The notes: generated from the letters alone by a model not told the origin. Positions 6,616 through 16,485 are shown, numbered from the stretch's first letter. The stretch: 20,507 bases of DNA from an uncultured Muribaculaceae bacterium (GCA_948788915.1 CAQFOZ010000041.1:1-20507); one strand, 5' to 3'. Translations and numbers: made by a program.

Positions 6616-8415
6616 TTAACTTCTGTTTGCGCGCTTACGCTCATTCTCATCGAGGATGATCTTTCTCAGACGGATATGATTTGGTGTAACCTCCACATAT
6701 TCATCTTCCTTGATATATTCCAATGCCTCCTCAAGAGAAAACACAACAGGAGGCACAATTCTTGCCTTGTCATCAGCACCGGAAGCCCGCATATTGGTGA
6801 GTTTCTTACTCTTGGTTACATTAACCACAATATCGTTATCTTTTGCGTTCTCTCCAACCACCTGACCGGCATAAACATCTTCCTGAGGAAATATAAAGAA
6901 CCGTCCCCTGTCCTGCAGCTTGTCAATCGCATAGGCATATGCCGTGCCGGCTTCCATAGCGATCAAAGATCCGTTGGTACGCCTCTCAATATCTCCTTTC
7001 CAGGGCTGGTATTCATGGAACCTATGAGCCATTATAGCTTCTCCTGCCGTAGCTGTAAGCACATTATTGCGCAATCCTATTATACCTCTTGACGGAATGA
7101 GAAATTCAATATCAATTCTGTCATTACGCGTATTCATAGACACAATATCACCCTTGCGGCGTGTGACCATATCTATAACTTTAGAACTATATTCCTCAGG
7201 CACATTTATGGAAAGAGACTCAACCGGTTCACATTTCTGCCCGTCAATCTCTTTAATGATAACCTGTGGTTGGCCTACCTGTAGTTCATATCCCTCACGG
7301 CGCATTGTCTCAATCAAAATCGAAAGATGAAGCACACCTCGTCCGAATACCGTCCATTTATCCTCGTTCACACCTTTCTCCACACGAAGCGCAAGATTTC
7401 GGTCAAGCTCGCGCTCAAGACGATCGTTAATATGACGGGAGGTCACATACTTTCCATCTTTGCCAAAAAAAGGAGAATCATTGATAGTAAACGTCATTGA
7501 CATCGTAGGCTCGTCAATAGCGATCCGAGGCAACGGCTCGGGCTTGTCGAAGAGTGTCAGGGTATCTCCGATCTCAAAATTCTCCAAACCCACCAATGCA
7601 CAGATGTCTCCACTTGACACCTCGCTTACTTTTTTGCGTCCCATTCCTTCGAAAGTATGCAACTCCTTTACCCGCTGACGAGTAACCGTACCGTCCTTTT
7701 TGCAGAGACCTAATTCCATACCTTCTTTAATCGTGCCTCTATGCACGCGCCCTATTGCTATTCTACCTACATAATTGCTATAGTCGAGCGATGTAATCAG
7801 CATCTGGGGATCTCCTTCAAGTTGCCTTGGCGCAGGAATATTTTCGATTATAGCATCCAAGACAGCCGTTATGTCCTCTGTTGGCTTACGCCAGTCTGTA
7901 GACATCCAGTTCTGTTTGGCAGAGCCATAAATTGTTGGAAAGTTTAGCTGATCCTCTGTTGCATCCAAATTGAACATCAGATCAAAAACCATCTCATTTA
8001 CCTCATCCGGACGGCAATTCGGTTTATCCACCTTATTGATCACAACCACCGGTTTCAATCCCATCTGAATTGCTTTCTGCAGAACAAACCTTGTCTGTGG
8101 CATCGGACCTTCAAAGGCATCTACAAGTAAAAGACACCCGTCCGCCATGTTAAGCACTCGCTCAACCTCGCCCCCAAAATCGGCATGTCCTGGAGTATCT
8201 ATAATATTAATCTTGACACCTTTATAATTGATTGATACATTCTTGGAAAGAATTGTTATTCCCCTCTCCCGTTCAAGATCATTATTATCCAAAATCAACT
8301 CACCGGCATTTTGATTTTCCCTAAACAGATGACCGGCAAGCAACATCTTGTCTACCAACGTGGTTTTACCATGATCCACGTGCGCAATAATTGCGACATT
8401 TCTAATATCCTGCAT
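6616..8415 (-). CDS. typA: Ribosome-associated GTPase BipA/TypA
   Basis: 599 residues, the usual length for BipA/TypA, a translational GTPase related to EF-G that acts in 50S assembly and in stress and low-temperature growth. The G domain shows AHVDHGKTTL (11-20), ERERGITI (48-55), DTPGH (73-77) and NKVD (127-130). Domain II, an EF-G-like domain III, and the BipA-specific C-terminal region follow, with the conserved SRGIIGLR segment around residue 445 and the FIFPQEDVYAGQVVGEN segment further on. The motifs are intact. It is the last gene of the VanZ-tamB-tamL block, 44 bases after the small membrane gene. It also has its own TAATTTTG element (8436-8443), which would give a leader of only about 13 bases, so it may be expressed both with and without the operon. 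Confidence 0.97.
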   Translation of the reverse strand: MQDIRNVAIIAHVDHGKTTLVDKMLLAGHLFRENQNAGELILDNNDLERERGITILSKNVSINYKGVKINIIDTPGHADFGGEVERVLNMADGCLLLVDAFEGPMPQTRFVLQKAIQMGLKPVVVINKVDKPNCRPDEVNEMVFDLMFNLDATEDQLNFPTIYGSAKQNWMSTDWRKPTEDITAVLDAIIENIPAPRQLEGDPQMLITSLDYSNYVGRIAIGRVHRGTIKEGMELGLCKKDGTVTRQRVKELHTFEGMGRKKVSEVSSGDICALVGLENFEIGDTLTLFDKPEPLPRIAIDEPTMSMTFTINDSPFFGKDGKYVTSRHINDRLERELDRNLALRVEKGVNEDKWTVFGRGVLHLSILIETMRREGYELQVGQPQVIIKEIDGQKCEPVESLSINVPEEYSSKVIDMVTRRKGDIVSMNTRNDRIDIEFLIPSRGIIGLRNNVLTATAGEAIMAHRFHEYQPWKGDIERRTNGSLIAMEAGTAYAYAIDKLQDRGRFFIFPQEDVYAGQVVGENAKDNDIVVNVTKSKKLTNMRASGADDKARIVPPVVFSLEEALEYIKEDEYVEVTPNHIRLRKIILDENERKRANRS

Positions 8416-8435
8416 TCTTTTCTATTTTTCGCATG

Positions 8436-8443
8436 CAAAATTA
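8436..8443 (-). promoter_or_regulatory. Possible typA -7 element
   Basis: Minus-strand TAATTTTG matches TAnnTTTG. No clear TTTG at the expected distance, since that region lies inside the coding end of the upstream gene. Confidence 0.4.
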
Positions 8444-8459
8444 CAAAAAATCCATGAAA

Positions 8460-8774
8460 TCACCTAACAGGAATAGAGTCAGCCAGTATATCGCGAACAT
8501 TATATTTAGTATCCTCTCGTTTTTTCCGTACATATGATTTTTTGCGGCCAGCTCTTCCGTCCTTCTTGCTATGTTCTGACATTTCGACAGATTCATATAC
8601 TAAGGAATCACGGTTATCCGTATCCACAGATGTGACCGGACTTAGTTCCGCAGCAACCTTTTCAGCGGTCTTGCGCTTGTAATATCCATAACCAAAAATC
8701 ACTGCCCCAAACATCAGAATAGCCAGAAATAATACCCAGGCACCTTTTCTCTCTTTTTGTTGCATAGGATTCAT
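8460..8774 (-). CDS. Small single-pass membrane protein downstream of tamL
   Basis: 104 residues. The short basic N-terminus (MNPMQQKERKG) is followed by one transmembrane helix (about 12-31, AWVLFLAILMFGAVIFGYGYY), a basic stop-transfer stretch KRKTAEK, and a hydrophilic region rich in Ser, Asp and Glu. A strongly basic segment (KKDGRAGRKKSYVRKKRE, about 70-87) and a conserved-looking NVRDILADSIPVR end complete it. I do not recognise a family. An N-terminal anchor with a long soluble tail could face either side, and the basic end could contact RNA, DNA or phospholipid. It lies 13 bases after tamL and 44 before typA, so co-transcription is likely. The Met at residue 4 (8765) is an alternative start. 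Confidence 0.7.
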   Translation of the reverse strand: MNPMQQKERKGAWVLFLAILMFGAVIFGYGYYKRKTAEKVAAELSPVTSVDTDNRDSLVYESVEMSEHSKKDGRAGRKKSYVRKKREDTKYNVRDILADSIPVR

Positions 8775-8787
8775 ATTTATTGATTAT

Positions 8788-11109
8788 TTAAAACGGATAA
8801 CCTATTGCAAGGTGAAATGCGAATGCATTTTTTGGTTTAATATTGAAATAATGAGGAGTTCCATTATAATAAGGAGCATGCAGCCCATATCCCAGATCTC
8901 CACGTATCACAATCATACCTAAATCCACACGTAATCCCACGCCAGTTCCGAGAGCAAGCTCTTTAAAGAAATTTTTCGCTTTTATCTGCCCGCCGGGACG
9001 CTGTGGATCATTTTTAAGCAACCATATATTACCTGCGTCGACAAATACAGCTCCATGCAAAATACTGATTATCGGAAACCGATACTCTGAGTTCAATTCA
9101 AATTTAAACGTACCTGTCTGATCGAAATAACCGTTCTGCATCTCTTTCGGGGGTCTATAACTTCCGGGGCCAAGTGACCTCACGGCAAATGCCCTTATGG
9201 AATTTGCGCCACCTATATAAAACTGTTCGGAGTATGGCACTTGTGAAGAATTACCGTACGCATGAGCTGCACCGATCAGCACCCTCGACACAAGCCATTG
9301 ATCAGATCCACGTACAAGCCGCCTGTTATATATAAGTTGAGCCTGACCCTTCACAAACTGCGAGAAGGGTGTCCCAAACAATTTCTTTTCTCCCTTGACG
9401 CCACATAATCTATATATCCCGTCAAATACATTTCCGGCTTCTGTCACCGTAAATGTAAAATTCAGTCCATTGATTTTTTCCCGTTCAAAAAACTTATCCC
9501 ATGTGTACGTGTAAGATATTTCGGGTATATACTGACTTTCAAAACTTAATGCCACAGCGGGATTAGCCTGCATAATCGAATCAAAAGAATTAGTAGTATG
9601 CATCAACTTATTATATGTAAGCTTAAACAATGTCAGCTGATTCAGCACATTACGCGACGGATGCCACTCATATGTGATCCCGGCATGAAAATCTGCGAGC
9701 TTAAAATAATGTGGTCTGTTCATGACATCCGCGCCTATGGATATGGTAGTCCAGTTAAGATCACGCTCCATTCTTCTTATAAATTTAGGAGCGAGCAACC
9801 TCGGAAATGCAAGGCTACCTGTCAAACCGAATTCATAGCTGTTGAAAACGCTTCCCTTGTTATGCCCTGTCTGCCATTCATAGTTGGCATTAAACTGAAC
9901 AGACAATTTTTCCGCCCCTCCAAAAATATTATTATTGGTTACACCCAACACCAGTCCCGGACCTATATAAGAATTGGACTTTGAAACAACGTTTGCTTCC
10001 AAAGTAGCCTCCATCGGACGATCGAACTGACATGTTATATATAGATCCATCACAGGATTCTTAGCCGATGTATCCGCCGGCACAGGCTGCAGCTGTATGT
10101 TGCTGAAGATTCCCAGACGAGACAATCTGGTCTGAGTCCTGTCCATGTCCCATACTGAAAATATCCGTCCTTTTCGAAATGTGATACAAGAGGGCACCAG
10201 GTTCTTTCTAAGTTTCGACGGTCTATATACTATTAACTCTCCCTTATCTGTATGCAAAGTGTCAGGAACACCGGGGTTATGAACACTACGTCGCAAAACT
10301 GAAGTGTATATGTTTCCGACTTTATACTGTTGCATAGACATTGCCGGGGTTTTATCTGCAAATGTTATTTTCAACGCCACATGGTGCGGATTAATAAGAC
10401 TGTCAGCCAAAAACTCTATGTATTCCGGGCGGAAATAGTAATAGCCAAGATTACGCAGGGTGTTAGCTATTTTGGTTCTGACTACATTGAGACTGTCTAT
10501 ACTGAATCTTGATCCTTTCTGAAGATAATGACTTCGTTTGGCAATTGTGTCAACAAGATGGCCAAGTTTTGTAGAGTTGTCAAGATATACAATACTATCT
10601 ATCAAATATGGAGAAGTCAGATCCACATTATAAATTATTTCTCCTTTTTTAGGATTCTTTCCAAGCTTGATATCATATGTAGCCTTTGAGCCAAAATATC
10701 CGTTGTTATCAAGTATCTCCTTAAGCATCTCGGTACGGGTAGCAGGACGCGCACTCTCCACAAGGACTGGCTCTTCAACAAATTTATTATAAAACCATCC
10801 CTTAAGTCCCTTTGCCGAATCATTCATATGATTGTATACCCACAAACCCAATGGGAGAGGCATCCTTTTATAGGGAGAAATATACGGCCAAGGGTTATTT
10901 GGCCTCACATTAACCGCTTCGGTGAGATCCGTCACTATCTCCGATGGAATTTTTTCATCTCCCTGCGGTTTAAGATTCAGCTTCATCCCATTGTAGAGCA
11001 ATTCTCCATCCTGTAGCTTAGAGGTTGTGGAACAGGACTGAAGCATATGTGCCATCAGCATGATAACCGGCACAAGCAATACGACTGATCTTATTGTCAT
11101 CCTATTCAT
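8788..11109 (-). CDS. tamL: TamL, lipoprotein-type TamA/BamA-family outer-membrane insertase
   Basis: 773 residues. A hydrophobic leader ends in the lipobox LQSC, with Cys26 as the lipid-modified residue, the hallmark of the Bacteroidota TamL group. POTRA-like periplasmic repeats occupy about 40-380, and an Omp85 16-strand barrel follows. The conserved loop-6 motif is IGGANSIRAF (about 632-641), with IRAF in place of the more common VRGF/Y. The protein ends HLAIGYPF, an aromatic-terminal barrel signal. It should insert or help fold outer-membrane proteins with TamB as periplasmic partner. The start at 11109 overlaps the tamB stop (frame ATGAATAG) and is preceded by AAGGAGGAGG, a rare strong Shine-Dalgarno match in this window, which favours this ATG over that at 11100 and suggests coupled translation. 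Confidence 0.93.
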   Translation of the reverse strand: MNRMTIRSVVLLVPVIMLMAHMLQSCSTTSKLQDGELLYNGMKLNLKPQGDEKIPSEIVTDLTEAVNVRPNNPWPYISPYKRMPLPLGLWVYNHMNDSAKGLKGWFYNKFVEEPVLVESARPATRTEMLKEILDNNGYFGSKATYDIKLGKNPKKGEIIYNVDLTSPYLIDSIVYLDNSTKLGHLVDTIAKRSHYLQKGSRFSIDSLNVVRTKIANTLRNLGYYYFRPEYIEFLADSLINPHHVALKITFADKTPAMSMQQYKVGNIYTSVLRRSVHNPGVPDTLHTDKGELIVYRPSKLRKNLVPSCITFRKGRIFSVWDMDRTQTRLSRLGIFSNIQLQPVPADTSAKNPVMDLYITCQFDRPMEATLEANVVSKSNSYIGPGLVLGVTNNNIFGGAEKLSVQFNANYEWQTGHNKGSVFNSYEFGLTGSLAFPRLLAPKFIRRMERDLNWTTISIGADVMNRPHYFKLADFHAGITYEWHPSRNVLNQLTLFKLTYNKLMHTTNSFDSIMQANPAVALSFESQYIPEISYTYTWDKFFEREKINGLNFTFTVTEAGNVFDGIYRLCGVKGEKKLFGTPFSQFVKGQAQLIYNRRLVRGSDQWLVSRVLIGAAHAYGNSSQVPYSEQFYIGGANSIRAFAVRSLGPGSYRPPKEMQNGYFDQTGTFKFELNSEYRFPIISILHGAVFVDAGNIWLLKNDPQRPGGQIKAKNFFKELALGTGVGLRVDLGMIVIRGDLGYGLHAPYYNGTPHYFNIKPKNAFAFHLAIGYPF

Positions 11110-14100
11110 TATCCTCCTCCTTTCTTACAATTGAGTCTGCATTTTCATGCACCTTGTCATGTTTTACGTCTACAGTATCCATAGCCTCATGATGAGACTG
11201 AGCATCATTGCTACTATTTTTTCTATTATAGTTCAACCTGAAAACATGCAATAAATTATCGAGCTTACGCTTCAACAGAAATCCTGCGCCCGTTTCTGTG
11301 ATTTCTCCCTCGAGAATACTCTCAAAACCTGTATGTCTGAACAATCTTACAGACATATTGGTGGTTTCTGTCTGTTTAAGCAGATATTCCACGGAGATAT
11401 CATTAATAAGATTCTGACTTAGGTTCTCATCCGCAGATGAATCCGTAGAGTAATTTCCTCCGACATGTATTTTCAGTCTATTGTTGAACAGCGATTTGGA
11501 AACCTGATAGCTATAACTTGTCTCCGTAGTTCCGGATCCATTTTTACCGTTCTCAAACTGGTCTATGCCAAAGCTGAGATCCACACCGCGTATGGCCTTG
11601 GCGGCCCATTTGTTAAGCTGAGACTCAAGGAAGCCATAAAGCATATTCCCTCCAAGATTGGCATTGGCTTTTGTGTTCTGACCGGTATACTGTCCGTATA
11701 GCAACAGATTCATTGCCTGTGTCTGACGCTGATCAGCCGACATAGACTGCAGCTCGTTCTGAATAGTGAGGTCATCATTTGTTGAAAGATTAAACGCAAC
11801 CTTGGGAGCACTCAGAGTACCTGTCGCCTTCAGTGTGACAATAAAATTAACGAGCCGGCTGTTACCGCTTGAGTTTGTGGAGGCTTTCAAACTATTTGTG
11901 GCTGTTATGTCAAGCTGTGGATTAAGTACATCTCCGGTCCAGGAAACATTGCTATTGGCATCAACATCAAATTTTTTGTCGAAAACCATAGGAACGGCAT
12001 ACTTCACGAAACCCCGACCGAGATAAAGCTTACCGTTAAGCTTCATGTCTCCCATATAATTCTGAAAATAATTAAGATTGCCGGAGGGCTGCAGCTCAAC
12101 GTTGCCACTGCCATTACCTGAAATAATCACAGCAGCCTGTGTTCCGGGAGACACTATAAGATTCGCCCTTATTCTCATTGAAGACTGTCTGGCCAAAGAA
12201 TCAGCATCAGCGACTTCCGTAGTATCGTTGAAGTTTACAAATTTCACTACATTATTATTAGAGATACTGCTCATGTCGGAAGACACCGTATTTAACCTAT
12301 AAGTAACATCGGATGTGCCCAATATATTAAGTGTAGCTCTCACATCCATCAGATTCATGGATCCTTTCACTGAACCGTCAAGATTAATAAACAATTTTCC
12401 GAAAATGTCAGCCTTTGACTTACTGTTACTCTTTATCAGCTGACAATTATCGGCCTTTGCCGTCAGATTAAGCAGAATATTTGACATATCCGTGATATTT
12501 ACATCACCGTCGATACATATAGGGTTACCATTGGCTCCGAAAATATCAAAATCATCAAACCGGACAATACTGTTTGTCACTGTTAACGGCACCGTGTCCA
12601 GACGAAGTGTCGCACCAGCCATAGTAATTGTCGCGGATGCATCCTTGAAACCGAGTTCTCCGTTAAATATCGGTTTTGTAAAAGAGCCGTCCATACGCAT
12701 CTTCCCTCTAAGAAATCCGGTTAACGATGCATTTGGCGCAATAAATGGATTAGCAAGACTCAATGGGAAATCGTTTACAGTAACACCTATACTGTCGGGA
12801 GAAAGACCTACAGAGTCCGGGCGCAGACTTGCATAGACACTTAACGCCGGATGTCCGTTTGCAATAAGGTCGGCATTCACACCGCTTCTGCCGCCCCCTT
12901 CAAGTCCGGCTTTTAAATTCAATAAAAAGTCTCCAAGTCTGCTCTTTTCATATACAAGATTATTCAATCCTATATTACCGGATCCTTGTAAAGTGCTGCC
13001 ATCATACATAATCTCCAGGTCACTGTTGATTTCTCCAGTGATCGGAGGCGCACCTATCACCATTTTTGTAAAGTCCTGAATCCTGATATTACTTAGTTTA
13101 ACAAGAAGTTTATCCAATCCGGATTCAAGAGGCTCGGTTCTGAGTACAACTTCACTCTCATTGCTGCGGGCCTCAAGATCAGCATCAACTTTGCGGTTAT
13201 AAATATTGAAATCGACAAAGTTGTCATCATTAAATGTCCATGGCATATAGGCAATAGTTGATTCCAGAGGAGAAAAATGCAAAGATACTATTGAATCCTG
13301 GAGAGCTGCTGCCAATCCTATTTTATATCCCTCCTCCCCTTTTATATTTCTTTGAGTTATATATGCACCAAGACGGTTTGATCCAAGATATCCTCTTAAA
13401 TTAGCTACCGCAAACTCATCCAATGTACCGGGGCGGTTGCCAAGATGCATTCTATAATCCAATAAAGATCCTCGCTGTGACAAATCAAGTCTGATAGTGT
13501 CTAACTCGAGCGTTCCCTTTTCAAAATTATAAAGAGAGATGTTTCCATGAAACAACGAATCATTTGAGAAGCCACCATAAATCGTATCCAGACTTAATCC
13601 CTGCGGTACAATAAACTGACTTATCAAACCTTTACCTGAAGCATTCATTGACAAGTTAAACCGAGGCATTGTCTCACTTAAGACATCTATCTCAACACTC
13701 TTGTTTTTTATCTGAGAATCTATTACTTTCGACACTTTGTCAAAAGATGAAATCAAATCTTTAAGTCCGTTCTCACTTTTGAACCTGACATTGGTTAGAT
13801 ATGATTCAACCTCAAGATCTGTCATAAATTTATCGGCCTTCAACACAGCTGTAATACCTGCCGGAATATGTATATACTGATTCGGAAGATTCCAATCCAA
13901 GTCCTCAACTCTCAGCTTCATATCATAGAGCCATTTCTCGGGACTTGCACTACCCTGAAGTGACAGCAAACCTTTTCCTGAGTTCATAGTCTCTGACAAT
14001 CCTAATTCTTTTAGATCCACATCTCTTATCGTGGTTTTAATGTCAAAGGTATAATCGTCCGGCCTAATCATACCGGTTCCCTCTAAATAAAAATCAATAC

Positions 14101-16048
14101 TGGGATTCCGCGAGTTGGCTGTCAATTCCATAACGCCATCCGGATGTATCACGACATTGGCATCTATATCATTGTAGACCTTATGCCTGTATGTAATATT
14201 ATCAATATCCAGTTTTGCGTTTGTTACAGATTTTCCGCTAATCGGATTGAACCCTCTACCTTCTGCCATTATACTCGCAGACACTTTCCCAATCCCTGTT
14301 TCCGGCATGATTTCAGAGACATCAAATGAATCTATGTATATATCAACATTATATTTCTCTGAATTCATCCCGACTTTGCCGTTTCCCGCAATATCACCCG
14401 CTGATGTCAAAAGGTCAAAATCCGCAGAATAATTTTCATGATCAGCCGCTGCCTCGCCCCTTAGTTTTAATACAGGAACTTTTATATCCTTCATCCCGGT
14501 AAACGCCTGTACCACACTCGGATCAGCCAAATCGCCCTCGAATTCCACCTCACCCTTGAGTCGCTTTATATCCAACGGATTATCAGCATAACCATTCGCT
14601 CTCAAAGAAATGACATCTCTCAGTGCGACATTTAACTTATTTATATCTATCGAACTCAAAGAACCTTCCGCAAACAATTCAGCCTGAAGCGGAGTTCTGG
14701 ATTTAAATCTAGCTGTATAACTCTTAAAATCTGGCAGAAAAGAGTCTATGTCAGGCATTCCCAAGCTAACTTTTACATCAGCGTAAACAGGAGCCTCGGG
14801 CCTAAGTTCCATCAGAGCAAAAGGCAGATCCGCACTTCCTCTTACAGAAGAGTACAGGGTATTAATATTTATATCTTTTAATTTAAGTCCCGCAGAATCC
14901 AGACACACCAGTCCTTGTCCGCTTACAAGCTGAAGACCAGAGCGTTCTCTTGCCTGAAGCCTTGTAATCGGCAACCGGAGATTTACAGCCTCATTATAGA
15001 AGTCCTTCATTGATATAAATATATCATCAAGATCCATATATGACGGGTCAAAACCCGACGTGGGTTTAGCACCTTTGACAGCATACAGAAATTTAAAGCT
15101 ATCGAGACTAATGGAATCCCCTTTTATAATCATGGGGGCAGATGTTGAGGGAGAAGTTTCCGGAGCAGGATGAGCACTTATCCATTCCGCAGTTGGTGTT
15201 ATATATTGACCGCTTCCGTCTTTGACAGAGACTTTCTTCCAACTTACCTTATTCTTTGAAAGGTCGACTCGGCCGCCATCAAGAGTAATATCCCGAGCAC
15301 TTACATACATGGTATCTATTGTGGGAAGCATCGACATTCCAAAAGTAAAATCTTCAAGTTTCAGCTTATTGGCAATTATTACGAATGGAGTTCCTGCAGT
15401 AGCAGTATCCTGTCTGGTCTGCTTCCAAACATCCATATAAAGTTCTATCGATCCCCGTTTAAGCAATGCCTCATTTAACATGAGCTGACTTTTTGCAATA
15501 TCCATGGAACTTTTGTTATCCACTTCAAGCAATCCGGCATTTACCTTCATTATCATAGAAGAGTCAGAAGATACCATCCTGTAATATCCCTCTTTAAGAA
15601 GCAGTTTATTAAGCTTGACATCCAGACCCAACAATGGCAACAGTTTCACATCAGCCAAAACTTTCTCTGCCCTAACCATCGTGTCTGCTTTCTGGTCAAG
15701 AACCAGAACCTTGTCCAATGATACGTCTAACGGGAATTTCAGCAGAAATCGTCCAATCTCAATTTTCATTCCTGTAGATTTGTAAACATAATTACACGCG
15801 ACATTTTTTACAAATGTCTGTACAACAGGAATATAAAGAGTTATAGGAACCAACAGGATAAAAATCAATATTCCGGAAAGGGTCTTTACAATACGACGCA
15901 GCCATCTGTTCTTAATCAGATGGTGCTTCTCCTTCTTGCAACCGGATAAACCTCCCGCATCAGGCTGTCCGGAAACAGGAGACCCGGCATTAATATTCTC
16001 GCCGGCATTATTATTTGTATGCTTACCTGTATCTTGATTATCTGCCAT
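11102..16048 (-). CDS. tamB: TamB, translocation and assembly module inner-membrane protein
   Basis: 1648 residues. A Gly/Asn/Asp-rich N-terminal tail (1-40) precedes one membrane helix (about 50-75, LSGILIFILLVPITLYIPVV), then a very long periplasmic region of repeated short beta strands typical of AsmA-like/TamB beta-groove proteins. The C-terminal DUF490/TamB domain lies roughly at 1150-1600, with segments such as GFVKYAVPMVFDKKFD, QLDITATNSLKAS and LNKWAAKAIRGVDLSFGIDQ, and the frame ends in an acidic, His-rich tail. TamB spans the periplasm, contacts TamA/TamL at the outer membrane, and in other bacteria contributes to outer-membrane protein insertion and phospholipid transport. It overlaps the VanZ-like gene by 11 bases and tamL by 8. 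No frameshift was seen along its length. Confidence 0.95.
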   Translation of the reverse strand: MADNQDTGKHTNNNAGENINAGSPVSGQPDAGGLSGCKKEKHHLIKNRWLRRIVKTLSGILIFILLVPITLYIPVVQTFVKNVACNYVYKSTGMKIEIGRFLLKFPLDVSLDKVLVLDQKADTMVRAEKVLADVKLLPLLGLDVKLNKLLLKEGYYRMVSSDSSMIMKVNAGLLEVDNKSSMDIAKSQLMLNEALLKRGSIELYMDVWKQTRQDTATAGTPFVIIANKLKLEDFTFGMSMLPTIDTMYVSARDITLDGGRVDLSKNKVSWKKVSVKDGSGQYITPTAEWISAHPAPETSPSTSAPMIIKGDSISLDSFKFLYAVKGAKPTSGFDPSYMDLDDIFISMKDFYNEAVNLRLPITRLQARERSGLQLVSGQGLVCLDSAGLKLKDININTLYSSVRGSADLPFALMELRPEAPVYADVKVSLGMPDIDSFLPDFKSYTARFKSRTPLQAELFAEGSLSSIDINKLNVALRDVISLRANGYADNPLDIKRLKGEVEFEGDLADPSVVQAFTGMKDIKVPVLKLRGEAAADHENYSADFDLLTSAGDIAGNGKVGMNSEKYNVDIYIDSFDVSEIMPETGIGKVSASIMAEGRGFNPISGKSVTNAKLDIDNITYRHKVYNDIDANVVIHPDGVMELTANSRNPSIDFYLEGTGMIRPDDYTFDIKTTIRDVDLKELGLSETMNSGKGLLSLQGSASPEKWLYDMKLRVEDLDWNLPNQYIHIPAGITAVLKADKFMTDLEVESYLTNVRFKSENGLKDLISSFDKVSKVIDSQIKNKSVEIDVLSETMPRFNLSMNASGKGLISQFIVPQGLSLDTIYGGFSNDSLFHGNISLYNFEKGTLELDTIRLDLSQRGSLLDYRMHLGNRPGTLDEFAVANLRGYLGSNRLGAYITQRNIKGEEGYKIGLAAALQDSIVSLHFSPLESTIAYMPWTFNDDNFVDFNIYNRKVDADLEARSNESEVVLRTEPLESGLDKLLVKLSNIRIQDFTKMVIGAPPITGEINSDLEIMYDGSTLQGSGNIGLNNLVYEKSRLGDFLLNLKAGLEGGGRSGVNADLIANGHPALSVYASLRPDSVGLSPDSIGVTVNDFPLSLANPFIAPNASLTGFLRGKMRMDGSFTKPIFNGELGFKDASATITMAGATLRLDTVPLTVTNSIVRFDDFDIFGANGNPICIDGDVNITDMSNILLNLTAKADNCQLIKSNSKSKADIFGKLFINLDGSVKGSMNLMDVRATLNILGTSDVTYRLNTVSSDMSSISNNNVVKFVNFNDTTEVADADSLARQSSMRIRANLIVSPGTQAAVIISGNGSGNVELQPSGNLNYFQNYMGDMKLNGKLYLGRGFVKYAVPMVFDKKFDVDANSNVSWTGDVLNPQLDITATNSLKASTNSSGNSRLVNFIVTLKATGTLSAPKVAFNLSTNDDLTIQNELQSMSADQRQTQAMNLLLYGQYTGQNTKANANLGGNMLYGFLESQLNKWAAKAIRGVDLSFGIDQFENGKNGSGTTETSYSYQVSKSLFNNRLKIHVGGNYSTDSSADENLSQNLINDISVEYLLKQTETTNMSVRLFRHTGFESILEGEITETGAGFLLKRKLDNLLHVFRLNYNRKNSSNDAQSHHEAMDTVDVKHDKVHENADSIVRKEEDNE

Positions 16049-16445
16049 AGAAATATTTTATTATTGACAATCCCAAAGAGACTGTCAACACACCTATTAT
16101 ATCTGCAATAAAATCTACAATATCCGCCTCTCTTCCCAATCCCATTCCCCCCTGTACAAGTTCAATCACACCTCCTAATATAACCGCTACCATAATAGCT
16201 GCGAACTGAACCTTTACTGACGGTAATTTAAATCTGTTTTTACGCCAGACATCAACAAAAATACAAAATGTCAAACCACCAAACATTATAGCGTGCACAA
16301 CTTTATCTGCATTCGGAAACAATTCCACTTGAAACTCACCTAACGGTCTGGGAATAAGTGTCAACCAAAGAATAAGCGCGACACATACTATAGACATAAT
16401 CCAGGATGGGAGCTTAAGCAATATGTTTCGAAGAGTTTTATTCAT
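16038..16445 (-). CDS. VanZ-like family membrane protein
   Basis: 135 residues from the ATG at 16445 (MNKTLRNILLKLPSW). The frame extends upstream to 16535, but a promoter-like TAAATTTG lies at 16478-16485, inside that extension, so the shorter start is chosen. Four hydrophobic helices are visible. The VanZ-like pattern is present: LTLIPRPL after helix 1, PNADKVVHAIMFGGLTF (about 46-62), and the GGVIELVQGGMGLGREADIVDFIADIIGV segment near the end, rich in the Glu/Asp/Gly residues typical of the family. VanZ of enterococci gives low-level teicoplanin resistance; the wider family is of unknown function, and nothing here points to antibiotic resistance. It begins the tamB-tamL-typA block and overlaps tamB by 11 bases. 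Confidence 0.82.
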   Translation of the reverse strand: MNKTLRNILLKLPSWIMSIVCVALILWLTLIPRPLGEFQVELFPNADKVVHAIMFGGLTFCIFVDVWRKNRFKLPSVKVQFAAIMVAVILGGVIELVQGGMGLGREADIVDFIADIIGVLTVSLGLSIIKYFYGR

Positions 16446-16477
16446 TAGACATAAGTAATATCTATCAAGTAAATATT

Positions 16478-16485
16478 CAAATTTA
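16478..16485 (-). promoter_or_regulatory. Putative -7 element of the VanZ-tamB-tamL operon
   Basis: Minus-strand TAAATTTG, exact for TAnnTTTG, predicts a start near 16470 and a leader of about 25 bases. No consensus TTTG at the expected spacing; the upstream DNA is instead the palindromic dispersed motif (TTTAAACG, 7-8 bases, CGTTTAAA). Confidence 0.5.

Noticed and set aside
6676..7330. Plus-strand open frames of 138 and 87 codons opposite typA
   Set aside because: They are antisense shadows of a fully conserved GTPase gene, with no promoter and no family-like sequence.
9598..15440. Several plus-strand frames of 60-128 codons opposite tamL and tamB
   Set aside because: They follow the codon structure of the opposite-strand genes and show no protein motifs.
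16038..16445. Antibiotic-resistance gene vanZ
   Set aside because: The similarity is only to the broad VanZ-like fold family; no van operon or cell-wall genes are nearby.
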